Below, piece by piece: positions 25,524 to 33,761 of a stretch of DNA of 64,000 nt; the stretch's first letter is position 1; the number at the start of each line of letters is the position of its first letter. Source of the stretch: Acinetobacter pragensis. GTDB lineage: Bacteria > Pseudomonadota > Gammaproteobacteria > Pseudomonadales > Moraxellaceae. A program made the translations under genes and the position numbers. The stretch is taken from the NCBI RefSeq assembly GCF_001605895.1, contig NZ_LUAW01000016.1, positions 1-64,000 of the forward strand, in the 5' to 3' direction. The notes below the pieces were generated by a model. It saw only the letters and a program-made list of their open reading frames with translations, ran no database searches and was not told the DNA's origin.

Positions 25524-25824
25524 TCATTAACGGCAAATAATCCATTAAATGCCAATAAATAAACGGTTCCAAGGCTTAAATATTACTGCTAAAGGCTTAA
25601 AGTTTCTAGAGCGGTTATTCTAGTTTTATCCATTCTGCCGCTTTTTAAACAGTTGTTGCAGCCTGTTAAAATATTTTTGCCGTCTGCTGTTCGTGCGTTC
25701 TTTCACTCTATATGCTTTTTATGTCACGGTTTTATTTGAATTATTCTGCCGTCTTCTGGCTATAGCCTTTATTTTAGAGGCCCCTCGCCGCATAATTCAT
25801 CCACCTACTACCGGATATTGATTT
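25524..25824. other. Divergent intergenic region without a recognised feature
   Basis: This 301-bp, AT-rich region must contain the promoters of the LysR and HAD genes. I saw no convincing operator, RNA gene or gene remnant. Confidence 0.5.
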
Positions 25825-26538
25825 ATGCTGCACAATAAAAAATTGGTCTGCTTTGATTTAGATGGAACACTGATTGATTCTGTAGGGATTTGGAATCAAG
25901 TCGATGCCAAGCTGATAGAAGATTTGTCTGGTCAGCAGGCTGATTTAGCGCTGATCCAGCAGCAGCGGGATCTGCAGCTTAAAAAATTTAAACATTGCGC
26001 TGATCCCTATCTAGAATACTGTGGCTATCTAAAAGATAGTTATGGAATTGAAAGCTTAAGCCAAGATGACATTAAGAAACACCGCTACAGTATTTCGCAC
26101 TACTTTTTAGACCATGTTATTCAGCTTAAGCCTCAGGCTGAAATGTTTGTGCAGAAGCTGCAGCAGTCCGGCATTCAAACCGCCATTACCACCACAACCA
26201 GTTTCAGCAATATTCAGCGCTATCAGCAAAACAACAGCCTCATTAACAGTAAATTGAATTTTGCCAAGGACTTTAATTTAATTTTAACTCGTGAAAATGT
26301 ACAAAATATCAAACCGCATCCCGAAGTGTATTTAAAAGCTTTAGAATTTTTTAATCTTCAGCCCGAAGAGTGTTTAATTATTGAAGATTCAATTATTGGC
26401 ATAGAAGCAGCAAATCAGGCAGGGATTCAGGTTGCTGCAATTTATGATCAGTATTCAGAACATGAAATGACAGAAATTAAAGCTAAAGCAGATTATTTTG
26501 TACAGGATTTTAAAACTTTATTGAATTTTATCACCTAA
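25825..26538 (+). CDS. HAD-superfamily phosphatase, beta-phosphoglucomutase/Gph-like
   Basis: 237 residues. Motif I is C-F-D-L-D-G-T-L-I-D (nucleophile D11), motif II the T-T-T-T of I-T-T-T-T-S-F, motif III the K in K-P-H-P-E-V-Y-L, and motif IV I-I-E-D-S-I-I-G. A helical cap (about 20-95) of subfamily I lies between motifs I and II. It is a soluble phosphatase or mutase for a small sugar or nucleotide phosphate; the substrate is not evident. It is monocistronic with its own terminator. Confidence 0.8.
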   Translation: MLHNKKLVCFDLDGTLIDSVGIWNQVDAKLIEDLSGQQADLALIQQQRDLQLKKFKHCADPYLEYCGYLKDSYGIESLSQDDIKKHRYSISHYFLDHVIQLKPQAEMFVQKLQQSGIQTAITTTTSFSNIQRYQQNNSLINSKLNFAKDFNLILTRENVQNIKPHPEVYLKALEFFNLQPEECLIIEDSIIGIEAANQAGIQVAAIYDQYSEHEMTEIKAKADYFVQDFKTLLNFIT

Positions 26539-26576
26539 AAAAAGATGCCTTGAATTCAATTCAAAACATCTTTTTC
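26538..26576 (+). terminator. Terminator after the HAD gene
   Basis: AAAAAGATG / CATCTTTTT arms enclose a GAATTC-rich loop region. It also ends the converging lipoprotein gene. Confidence 0.6.
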
Positions 26577-26584
26577 TTCAATCC

Positions 26585-26923
26585 TTATTGAACTTTTTTG
26601 TAGATTGAACCAGAGCCGACCAGATTTCCGGTTTTTTCATCTATGGCAAAATTAATTGCGCCAGTGCCTGTATTGACCTGCAGCAATCCGCTTTCATTTA
26701 CAGAGGCCGGAACTGGATTTTTCTTTTCAGTTTTACCGCTGGCTTTATCTTTTAAAGTATTGCTGATGAAATATGTCTCACCATTTGGGGTAATCACCAG
26801 CGCGTTTTCAAGCTTTGGATCTTCTAAGGTGTTTTTCCAAGTTCCTTGGTAATCCGGCGCTTTAGTACAGGCAGTTAAAAGCAGTAAAAGTGTGATTCCT
26901 GACAAATATTGAATATATTTCAA
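26585..26923 (-). CDS. Small lipoprotein of unknown function
   Basis: 112 residues with a lipoprotein signal (L-L-L-L-L-T-A-C, lipid-modified Cys near 19). The remaining 90 residues look like a small beta domain beginning Y-Q-G-T-W-K-N, a pattern common in META- or lipocalin-like stress lipoproteins; no certain family. No operon partner is visible. Confidence 0.65.
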   Translation of the reverse strand: MKYIQYLSGITLLLLLTACTKAPDYQGTWKNTLEDPKLENALVITPNGETYFISNTLKDKASGKTEKKNPVPASVNESGLLQVNTGTGAINFAIDEKTGNLVGSGSIYKKVQ

Positions 26924-27079
26924 AATTTTGACCTTGCGTGTTGCGAAGCAGGCATTATAAAAATAATTGTTTTTGGATTAAGCGGCTTCTTGTTGTCCAA
27001 GCGTTTCGGCTGAATCAGCAATGTTTTTCTTTTGTCTGTTTTTTGAAAGCTATGTACATCTTTAATGACGTGCAACTAA

Positions 27080-27102
27080 AAAACCCATCTGATGATGGGT
27101 TT
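27080..27102 (-). terminator. Terminator after the CoA-transferase gene
   Basis: AAACCCATC / GATGGGTTT hairpin with a T-tract on the minus strand, 35 bp past the stop. Confidence 0.8.
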
Positions 27103-27136
27103 CCAGCGGCTTTGTACCATTTAACCCACAGTACAG

Positions 27137-28642
27137 TTAACCTGCAGCTGTGTTCCGCATTGTGCCATTTTCTTCAAATTCGGCATGCCAAGACAGCGCT
27201 TCCGCTAAAATATGCGGCGTCTGACCGCCATGCTCACAAGCGCGTTCAAAATAGTTTAAAAGCGCAGCACGGTAATCTGGGTGCGCGCAAATTTCAATAA
27301 CCTTGCGCGCCCGTTCACGCGGCGCAAGTCCGCGTAAATCCGCTAATCCCTGTTCTGTGACCAAAATATCCACGTCATGATCGGTATGGTCTGTATGGCT
27401 GACCATAGGCACAACCGATGAAATAGCGCCACCCTTTGCAATTGATTTGGTTACAAAAATCGCAATATGCGCATGACGGGTAAAATCGCCGGAACCGCCG
27501 ATGCCGTTCATCATTTTAGTGCCCGCAACATGGGTGGAATTTACGTTGCCATAAATATCAAATTCAAGCGCAGTATTGATGGCAATAATGCCTAATCGGC
27601 GAATAATTTCGGGATTGTTTGACAGTTCCTGCGGACGCAGCATGATTTTATCTTTGTATTGATCAAAGTTTTTCATCACATGAGCCGCGCAAGGCTCAGA
27701 CAACGTCATTGAACAGCCAGATGCAAATTTCATTTTTCCAGAATCAATCAGCTGGAAAGTACAGTCCTGAAGCACTTCTGAATACATTTCCAAATCATGA
27801 AAATTTGAATGTTCAAAGCCTGAAAATACAGCATTGGCAATAGAACCGACACCTGATTGCAGCGGACCTAAATTTTCAGGTAAACGCCCTGCTGCCACTT
27901 CACCTTCAAAAAAAGTAATCAAATGCTGCGCGATCGCTAAAGTTTCTGCATCAGGCTCATCCATTTTAAAAGATGTATCCGGCACATCATTCAGGACAAT
28001 AGCAGAAATTTTTTCTGGACTGACATTAATGCCAATAGTGCCAATGCGGTCACCAGCCTGCGTCAGCGGAATCGGATCACGGTTTGGACGCGGCTTAGGT
28101 ACATAAATATCGTGAACGCCTTCTAAAACCGGGTTAATCGTATTGTCAATTTCCACAATCACATGATCAGCCATTTCAATAAAATTCGCTGAATTGCCGC
28201 ATGAACCTGTCGGAATGATTTGCCCATCTTCGGTAATTGCCGTAGCGGCAACCACAGCAACAGTGATGCGCGGTAAATTATGATGACGGAGGTTATCTGC
28301 CATTTCAGACAAGTGCTGGTCAATGTACATGACTTCACCAGCGTTGATTGACTTACGCAAGCCGGGATCGGCCTGATATGGAAACCGGCGCTCAATCGCA
28401 TGCGCCTGATTCAAACGCCCATCAATGCTGTTGCCCAGACTTGCGCCAGTGGCCAGTGTAATTTTTAAAGGATGCTTTTCTGCATAATCAGCCAATACTA
28501 GCGGTACTGTTTTTGCTTCACCTGCACCGCCAAAACCGCTTAAACCAACGACAGAACCGTCTTTAATTAATTGAATCGCTTCTAATGGCGACATGACTTT
28601 ATCGCGTAGGGAGACTAAGCGAATACGTTCTAAACCGTTCAT
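27137..28642 (-). CDS. Acetyl-CoA hydrolase/transferase family, probable succinyl-CoA:acetate CoA-transferase
   Basis: 501 residues, the typical size for the Cat1/AarC type. The N-terminal half carries G-S-V-V-G-L-S-G-F-G-G-A-G and I-P-T-G-S-C-G-N; the C-terminal half holds the catalytic glutamate in M-Y-S-E-V-L-Q-D near 300 and the G-I-G-G-S-G-D-F and V-T-E-Q-G-L-A-D-L-R-G motifs. It moves CoA between succinyl-CoA or acetyl-CoA and a free acid. Thiolase and an acyl-CoA dehydrogenase lie upstream on the same strand, which fits short-chain acid breakdown. Exact acyl specificity is not shown. Confidence 0.83.
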   Translation of the reverse strand: MNGLERIRLVSLRDKVMSPLEAIQLIKDGSVVGLSGFGGAGEAKTVPLVLADYAEKHPLKITLATGASLGNSIDGRLNQAHAIERRFPYQADPGLRKSINAGEVMYIDQHLSEMADNLRHHNLPRITVAVVAATAITEDGQIIPTGSCGNSANFIEMADHVIVEIDNTINPVLEGVHDIYVPKPRPNRDPIPLTQAGDRIGTIGINVSPEKISAIVLNDVPDTSFKMDEPDAETLAIAQHLITFFEGEVAAGRLPENLGPLQSGVGSIANAVFSGFEHSNFHDLEMYSEVLQDCTFQLIDSGKMKFASGCSMTLSEPCAAHVMKNFDQYKDKIMLRPQELSNNPEIIRRLGIIAINTALEFDIYGNVNSTHVAGTKMMNGIGGSGDFTRHAHIAIFVTKSIAKGGAISSVVPMVSHTDHTDHDVDILVTEQGLADLRGLAPRERARKVIEICAHPDYRAALLNYFERACEHGGQTPHILAEALSWHAEFEENGTMRNTAAG

Positions 28643-28741
28643 AATAAAAATCTCAAAATAAACATCAATATATTTCCTCCATCCCAGCGTGCTGAAATGA
28701 AGCTAGTTATTGCTTATCTAAAAATTAAAATTGAGTTTGAA

Positions 28742-29911
28742 TTAGACTAATTCAACTGCAATTGCTGTCGCTTCACCGCCGCCGATGCACAGCGCAGCAA
28801 TGCCTTTTTTACCGCCTGTGCGCTTTAATGCATGAATCAGCGTCACAATAATGCGTGAACCCGATGAGCCCAAAGGATGGCCCAATGAACACGCGCCGCC
28901 GTTTACATTGACTTTAGCTTCGTCCAAGTTAAAGCCATCAATTGCCAGCATCGTCACCATAGCAAAGGCTTCATTCACTTCCCAAAGATCGACGTCTTTT
29001 GCATCCCAGCCGGCTTTTTTCAGCACTTTTTCAATTGCACCTACCGGAGCAATAGTGAATTCTGAAGGATGCTGTGAATTTGTCGCATAAGCTGCGACTT
29101 TTGCCAGCGGCTTCAGACCGCGCTTATTGGCAATTTCTGCTGATGTAATCACCAAAGCAGAAGCGCCATCAGAAATTGAGCTGGCATTGGCGGCTGTAAT
29201 GGTGCCGTCTTTTTTGAATGCAGGACGCAATGTTGGAATTTTTTCCGGTTTTGCGCTTAAAGGCTGTTCGTCAGTATCGACAACAATATCGCCTTTGCGT
29301 GTTTTAACCGTGACAGGTGTAATTTCGTCTTTAAAGAAACCGCTTTGAATGGCTGCTACCGCTTTGTTCAATGAGTTGATGGCAAAAGCGTCCTGCTGCT
29401 CACGGGTATAGCCTTTTTTATCGGCCATATCTTGTGCAAGAATGCCCATAGACAGGCCAGTTTCTGCATCTTCCAAACCTTCTTGGAACATATGGTCTGT
29501 GGTTTTACCATGCCCCATGCGGTAGCCGGCACGGGCTTTTTCCAGTAAATACGGTGCATTTGACATCGACTCCATGCCGCCTGCCACCACAATTTCTGCA
29601 GAACCGGCTTTAATTGCATCGGCTGCCTGCATGACGGCTTTCATGCCAGAGCCGCAAATTTTATTAATCGTTGTCGCGCCAGCTGAATCCGGCAAACCTG
29701 CCTGACGCATGGCCTGACGCGCTGGGCCTTGTTTTAAACCTGCGGGCAATACGCAGCCAAAAATCACTTCATCAATATCTGCAGGCACTAATCCAGCGCG
29801 CTCAACAGTGGCTTTAATCACCGCAGCGCCTAAATCGGGGGCAGTACACGATGAAAGTGAACCCTGAAAACCGCCCATTGCTGTACGAACACCATCTACA
29901 ATTACAATCAT
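28742..29911 (-). CDS. Acetyl-CoA C-acyltransferase (thiolase)
   Basis: 389 residues, standard length. All catalytic residues are present: acylated Cys in K-I-C-G-S-G-M-K near 87, His in G-H-P-L-G-S-S-G near 347 and Cys in L-C-I-G-G-G-E-A near 377. It condenses or cleaves acetoacetyl-CoA or 3-ketoacyl-CoA. The lack of a partner FadB-type gene nearby suggests an acetoacetyl-CoA (AtoB-like) role. It lies about 100 bp from the neighbouring genes on each side, on the same strand. Confidence 0.88.
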   Translation of the reverse strand: MIVIVDGVRTAMGGFQGSLSSCTAPDLGAAVIKATVERAGLVPADIDEVIFGCVLPAGLKQGPARQAMRQAGLPDSAGATTINKICGSGMKAVMQAADAIKAGSAEIVVAGGMESMSNAPYLLEKARAGYRMGHGKTTDHMFQEGLEDAETGLSMGILAQDMADKKGYTREQQDAFAINSLNKAVAAIQSGFFKDEITPVTVKTRKGDIVVDTDEQPLSAKPEKIPTLRPAFKKDGTITAANASSISDGASALVITSAEIANKRGLKPLAKVAAYATNSQHPSEFTIAPVGAIEKVLKKAGWDAKDVDLWEVNEAFAMVTMLAIDGFNLDEAKVNVNGGACSLGHPLGSSGSRIIVTLIHALKRTGGKKGIAALCIGGGEATAIAVELV

Positions 29912-29945
29912 TTTTTATTACATCCTATTTATACATTTTGTATGC

Positions 29946-29971
29946 CCCAAGAAGCATAAGCGCTTCTTGGG
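29946..29971. other. Intergenic hairpin before the thiolase
   Basis: CCCAAGAAGC / GCTTCTTGGG arms with a 6-nt loop, between the acyl-CoA dehydrogenase stop and the thiolase start. It has no U-tract for the minus strand, so it may be a weak attenuator or processing site. Confidence 0.55.
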
Positions 29972-30008
29972 ACTTTTCCATCATTTTGAAAAAGCTTATG
30001 CCTTAGAC

Positions 30009-31787
30009 TTAAGACTGAGCGGTGAAATATTCAGCTGGAAGCTGCATAATCAATTCAGCGCCGGCTTTAATGCGCTGCGCGCGCGCAGCTAAATCCGGCA
30101 GCACTTTGGCAACGTAATAATCTGCCAGCACCAGTTTGTTTTGGTAGAACGGCTCTGGTTTCGCTGCCGCCGCTTGGCTGATGCGTGCAAACATATACAC
30201 AAAACTGAGCAAGCCTACCGCATGTAAGTAATCTACTGCCACGGCATTGCTGAAATCAGGCGCTGTTTTAGACTGTTCAACAATAAATTGAGTTAAGCCT
30301 TCAACGTCGCTGCACACCTGAACCGCAGCGGCTTTTACTTTAGAATCGGACATTGAGGCTGCAAATTCACGGATTTCAGCAATATATTCAGCAATAAATG
30401 CGCCGCTGCATTTCGTGGTTTTACGGCCAATCAAATCAATGGCCTGAACTCCGTTGGTGCCTTCGTAAATCTGAGAAATACGCAAGTCACGGATGCATTG
30501 TTCCATGCCCCATTCACGGATATAGCCATGGCCGCCAAAGCACATTTGCGCTTCCAAAGCAGAATCCAGCGCTTTATCTGTCAAATAAGCTTTCGCAATC
30601 GGTGTTAACAGCGCTACACGGTCATTGGCCTTGCGTACGGCCTCTTCATCTGTAGAGAATTTGGTAATGTCCAGCTGCTGGCCCACATAGACTGCAAAAG
30701 CGCGCGATGCTTCGTTATTGGCGCGGATATTCAGCAGCATGCGGCGCACGTCTCCATGCACTAAAATTGAATCTGCCGGTTTTTCAGGTGATTGAACACC
30801 TGTGGCTGAGCGCCCCTGCAAGCGGTCTGTAGCGTATTGCGCTGCATTTTGATAGGCAAATTCTGCTGCGCCAATACCTTGAATACCCATCGACAGGCGT
30901 TCATAGTTCATCATGACAAACATGGCGGCTAGGCCTTCATTTTCTTTGCCTACGATAAAGCCTTTCGCGCCATCAAAGTTCATCACGCAGGTTGCAGAAC
31001 CTTTAATACCCATCTTATGTTCAATTGAACCAGCTGCGACGGCATTGCGTTCACCAATTGAACCATCCGCATTGACATGGAATTTCGGCACAATAAACAG
31101 TGAAATGCCGCGTGAACCCGCAGGCGCATTCGGCGTTTTTGCCAGAACCAAGTGAATAATGTTTTCACTTAGGTCATGTTCACCGCTGGTAATGAAGATT
31201 TTAGTGCCGCTAATGCTGAACGAGCCGTCTGCATTCGGTTCGGCTTTGGTTTTAATAAGGCTTAAATCAGTTCCTGAATGCGGTTCTGTCAGGCACATGG
31301 TGCCCGACCATTCCCCTGTATAAAATTTTGGCAGGTATGTTTCTTTTTGCTCTTGCGATGCGCGGTCATTGATGGCCATGCCTGCACCAACGGTCAGTAA
31401 GGGGTACAGCATAAATGACGGATTGGTACTCCAGATCATTTCATCTGCCAGCACAGTCAGCATTTTTGGCATGCCTTGGCCGCCAAACTCTTCAGAAGCG
31501 CCTAATCCCACCCACCCGCCTTCAGCAAATTGCTTGAATGCTTCTTTAAAGCCTGCTGGCGTTTTAACTTCACCATGATTAAATTCTGCACCGCCGCTTT
31601 CATCCGAACTGCGGTTTAAATCCAAAATGACATTTTTAGAAAACTTGGCCATTTCTTCTAAAATTGCATTGGCAGTCGCCATATCAACATGTGCAAGATT
31701 TTCATTGGCCTGCCAGAATTCGTCTGCCTTGAAAACATCATTTAAAATGAAGTCCATGTCTTTGAGCGGCGCGTTATAAATTGGCAT
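30009..31787 (-). CDS. Long acyl-CoA dehydrogenase (DmdC/AcdB-like, about 590 residues)
   Basis: 592 residues, longer than ordinary acyl-CoA dehydrogenases because of a C-terminal domain from about 470. The N-terminal M-P-I-Y-N-A-P-L-K-D-M and the signature C-L-T-E-P-H-S-G-T-D-L are typical of this branch, and the base lies in Y-E-G-T-N-G-V-Q-A-I-D-L near 437. It introduces a double bond into an acyl-CoA with electron transfer to ETF. With thiolase and CoA-transferase downstream it probably serves fatty or methylthio-acyl chains; the substrate is not determined. Short inverted repeats in the upstream region may be regulatory. Confidence 0.83.
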   Translation of the reverse strand: MPIYNAPLKDMDFILNDVFKADEFWQANENLAHVDMATANAILEEMAKFSKNVILDLNRSSDESGGAEFNHGEVKTPAGFKEAFKQFAEGGWVGLGASEEFGGQGMPKMLTVLADEMIWSTNPSFMLYPLLTVGAGMAINDRASQEQKETYLPKFYTGEWSGTMCLTEPHSGTDLSLIKTKAEPNADGSFSISGTKIFITSGEHDLSENIIHLVLAKTPNAPAGSRGISLFIVPKFHVNADGSIGERNAVAAGSIEHKMGIKGSATCVMNFDGAKGFIVGKENEGLAAMFVMMNYERLSMGIQGIGAAEFAYQNAAQYATDRLQGRSATGVQSPEKPADSILVHGDVRRMLLNIRANNEASRAFAVYVGQQLDITKFSTDEEAVRKANDRVALLTPIAKAYLTDKALDSALEAQMCFGGHGYIREWGMEQCIRDLRISQIYEGTNGVQAIDLIGRKTTKCSGAFIAEYIAEIREFAASMSDSKVKAAAVQVCSDVEGLTQFIVEQSKTAPDFSNAVAVDYLHAVGLLSFVYMFARISQAAAAKPEPFYQNKLVLADYYVAKVLPDLAARAQRIKAGAELIMQLPAEYFTAQS

Positions 31788-32383
31788 AGTTGCTTCCCTT
31801 ATACATTGAATGCTGACTGTTAAATGAAGCCATCATTTTTTAAGATAAAAGTATCCTAAGTGAAACCTGCAAGGCGATTTCAACTGAGTAAAATATGTAA
31901 AATTTTCGTTCAATGTTCGGCATAATTTATCACTAAAAAACATTGAAATAGCACAAAATGACCTGTGCAGCGGCGGGTTTATTAGAGCTGCGATCGGGCA
32001 GATAAAAATTGGATAAAGCGGATTAAGCTTATAAATTGATTTTGCATAGAACCGTACATATAAAACCTGAAACCCTGACCAAGTGGCCTGTCCATCTAAA
32101 TCACAACAATGAATTTCCGAACATGACCGCTGTTTTTGTACTCATTGACAATAGAATAAAAAATTTAAAAAAGGAATTTTATTTGCTGGAAATGACCTCT
32201 AGGGTTCACTTTTCTTGACTTTAAGCTTCGACTTATGAAAAACAGTAAAATTCCAATAAATTTCGAATGTTTATTTTTAAATCAAAATTGAGTACTTTGC
32301 TCGACCATAGTGTTATTTTAGATGAGATAGAAAAACCGTAATCTAAAATTACGTTCTCCATTGATGTATTTGGAACAATAAAG
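31788..32383. other. Long intergenic region with two inverted repeats
   Basis: 596 AT-rich bases between divergently transcribed acyl-CoA dehydrogenase and TetR genes. It holds an inverted repeat TTCAATGTT / AACATTGAA at 31909-31947 and CGTAAT-CTAAA-ATTACG at 32337-32353. A 60-codon open frame at 32036-32218 has no ribosome binding site and no recognisable product. I see nothing else. Confidence 0.5.
32337..32353. promoter_or_regulatory. Candidate TetR operator
   Basis: The perfect inverted repeat CGTAAT-CTAAA-ATTACG lies 31 bp upstream of the TetR start, a usual place for autoregulation. Confidence 0.45.
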
Positions 32384-32992
32384 ATGACTACAGTACGCCA
32401 ACAGAATTTTCTAATCCGCAAAGAGAAAATTTTAGCGATGGCAGAAACGTTGTTGCTTGATAATAATCAGGATATTACGTTAAGTGAATTGGCCAGTGAG
32501 CTGGACATTGCGAAAGGGACGATTTACAAACATTTTAAAAGCAAAAACCAGCTGTATTTAGAACTGATTATTTTGAATGAAAAGCGCTTATTGGACATTT
32601 CTAAAAAATTTAATCACGATATTAAAACCTATGTTTCGCAATACATGCTGTACAACATGCTCAACTCTAACCGCACCATTTTGCTGCATGTCATTGAAGA
32701 ACGCTTAACCAACAATGAGCGCAAACTGAAAGATTTATTTGAAGAGCTTTACGACATTCGTGAACAGCGGATTTTAGCCATTAAAGACTTATTTTCAGAT
32801 TATCTCAAAGCATCAAACAGCATTATGTCCATACGCGATTATCTGTCTTATATTTGGACAGTAACCTATGGCGCTTCCCTGCTGCTGAATTCAACGCACT
32901 ATCAAAAATCTATCGGTTCGCGGGAACGGCTGATTAAGCTTTATGTCAATCAGGCACTGATGACGCCAGATAAAATTTCAACACACAACTAA
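32384..32992 (+). CDS. TetR-family transcriptional regulator
   Basis: 202 residues. The helix-turn-helix (I-T-L-S-E-L-A-S-E-L-D-I-A-K-G-T-I-Y-K-H near 29-48) ends in the canonical Y-K-H-F-x-S-K. The C-terminal ligand domain has no recognised signature. It diverges from the acyl-CoA dehydrogenase gene across 596 bp and converges with the copper genes, so the fatty-acid block is the more likely target. Ligand unknown. Confidence 0.8.
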   Translation: MTTVRQQNFLIRKEKILAMAETLLLDNNQDITLSELASELDIAKGTIYKHFKSKNQLYLELIILNEKRLLDISKKFNHDIKTYVSQYMLYNMLNSNRTILLHVIEERLTNNERKLKDLFEELYDIREQRILAIKDLFSDYLKASNSIMSIRDYLSYIWTVTYGASLLLNSTHYQKSIGSRERLIKLYVNQALMTPDKISTHN

Positions 32993-33004
32993 TGTTTCAA
33001 TAAA

Positions 33005-33034
33005 ATAAAAGCCTAGGGTTGTCTAGGCTTTTAT
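33005..33034. terminator. Bidirectional terminator between the TetR gene and copZ
   Basis: ATAAAAGCCTAG / CTAGGCTTTTAT, 12-bp arms. Confidence 0.85.
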
Positions 33035-33055
33035 GATTCAGAGGTTCAGATGCGT

Positions 33056-33250
33056 TTAAAGCTGAACTGCTGGAAATCCATCTTCCGATAAAGCCTCTAA
33101 AATCTTTTGCTGATCCTGAACAGACTCAACTTCAACCACTTTAGACGCGACATCAATTTCAACTTTTGCATTCGGATCCACATCTTTAATTGTTGCTGTC
33201 ACACTCCGTGCACAGCCGCCGCAAGTCATTGCATCAATACGTAATTTCAT
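33056..33250 (-). CDS. copZ: Copper chaperone with one heavy-metal-associated domain
   Basis: 64 residues, a single HMA domain with the metal-binding M-T-C-G-G-C (C-x-x-C) at about 9-14 and the usual beta-alpha-beta pattern. It delivers Cu(I) to the CopA ATPase. It has its own CueR-type promoter at 33283-33313 rather than relying on the copA-cueR transcript. Confidence 0.88.
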   Translation of the reverse strand: MKLRIDAMTCGGCARSVTATIKDVDPNAKVEIDVASKVVEVESVQDQQKILEALSEDGFPAVQL

Positions 33251-33282
33251 ACTGTTTCGTCCTATTATCTGGATATGCGTGC

Positions 33283-33313
33283 ACTATAAAGCTTCCCATG
33301 ATATCAAGGTCAA
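33283..33313 (-). promoter_or_regulatory. CueR-type promoter of copZ
   Basis: On the minus strand, TTGACC and TATAGT are separated by 19 bp, the overlong spacing typical of MerR-family activation. An ACCTTG-N9-GAAGCT partial dyad fills the spacer. Confidence 0.75.
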
Positions 33314-33346
33314 GCACGGATAGCTGCACCCTATCTGTTGAAAATT

Positions 33347-33760
33347 TCAACTTGAATGAGGGTTTTTAGACGGCCCTAATTCTATCTGATTTAAAATTTC
33401 ACAATCGGCCTGCTGATTTCCAGCGCAGCAGTCTACTGAGTGCTGCAAAGAACTGACCATGGTCTGCAAATCGGCAATTTTTTGATTCAATGCATTAATA
33501 TGCTTTTGCGCAAGCTGTTTGACTTCTGCGCTTTGCCGATCCTGATTTTTCCATAAGCCCAGCAGCTCTTTCATTTGCTCTGTAGAAAATCCTAATTCAC
33601 GAGAGTGATGAATGAATTTCAGCATTTTAATATCTGATTCGCTGTACATTCGGTAGCCTGCGTCAGTCCGCTTAGATGCAGGCAGCAAGCCAATGTCTTC
33701 ATAATAGCGGATCATCTTGGCGGAAATGCCGGATTGCTTTGCCGCTTGCCCAATATTCAT
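33347..33760 (-). CDS. cueR: Cu(I)-responsive MerR-family regulator
   Basis: 137 residues. The MerR winged helix begins M-N-I-G-Q-A-A-K-Q-S-G-I and contains M-I-R-Y-Y-E-D-I-G-L. A dimerisation helix follows, and the metal loop contains two cysteines separated by seven residues (C-A-G-N-Q-Q-A-D-C), as in CueR. It should activate copA and copZ when Cu(I) binds. The gene starts one base after copA and is probably co-transcribed with it. Confidence 0.88.
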   Translation of the reverse strand: MNIGQAAKQSGISAKMIRYYEDIGLLPASKRTDAGYRMYSESDIKMLKFIHHSRELGFSTEQMKELLGLWKNQDRQSAEVKQLAQKHINALNQKIADLQTMVSSLQHSVDCCAGNQQADCEILNQIELGPSKNPHSS

Positions 33761-33761
33761 C

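Noticed and set aside
32036-32218. 60-codon open frame in the long intergenic region
   Set aside because: No ribosome binding site, unusual composition and no recognisable domain; probably chance in AT-rich DNA.
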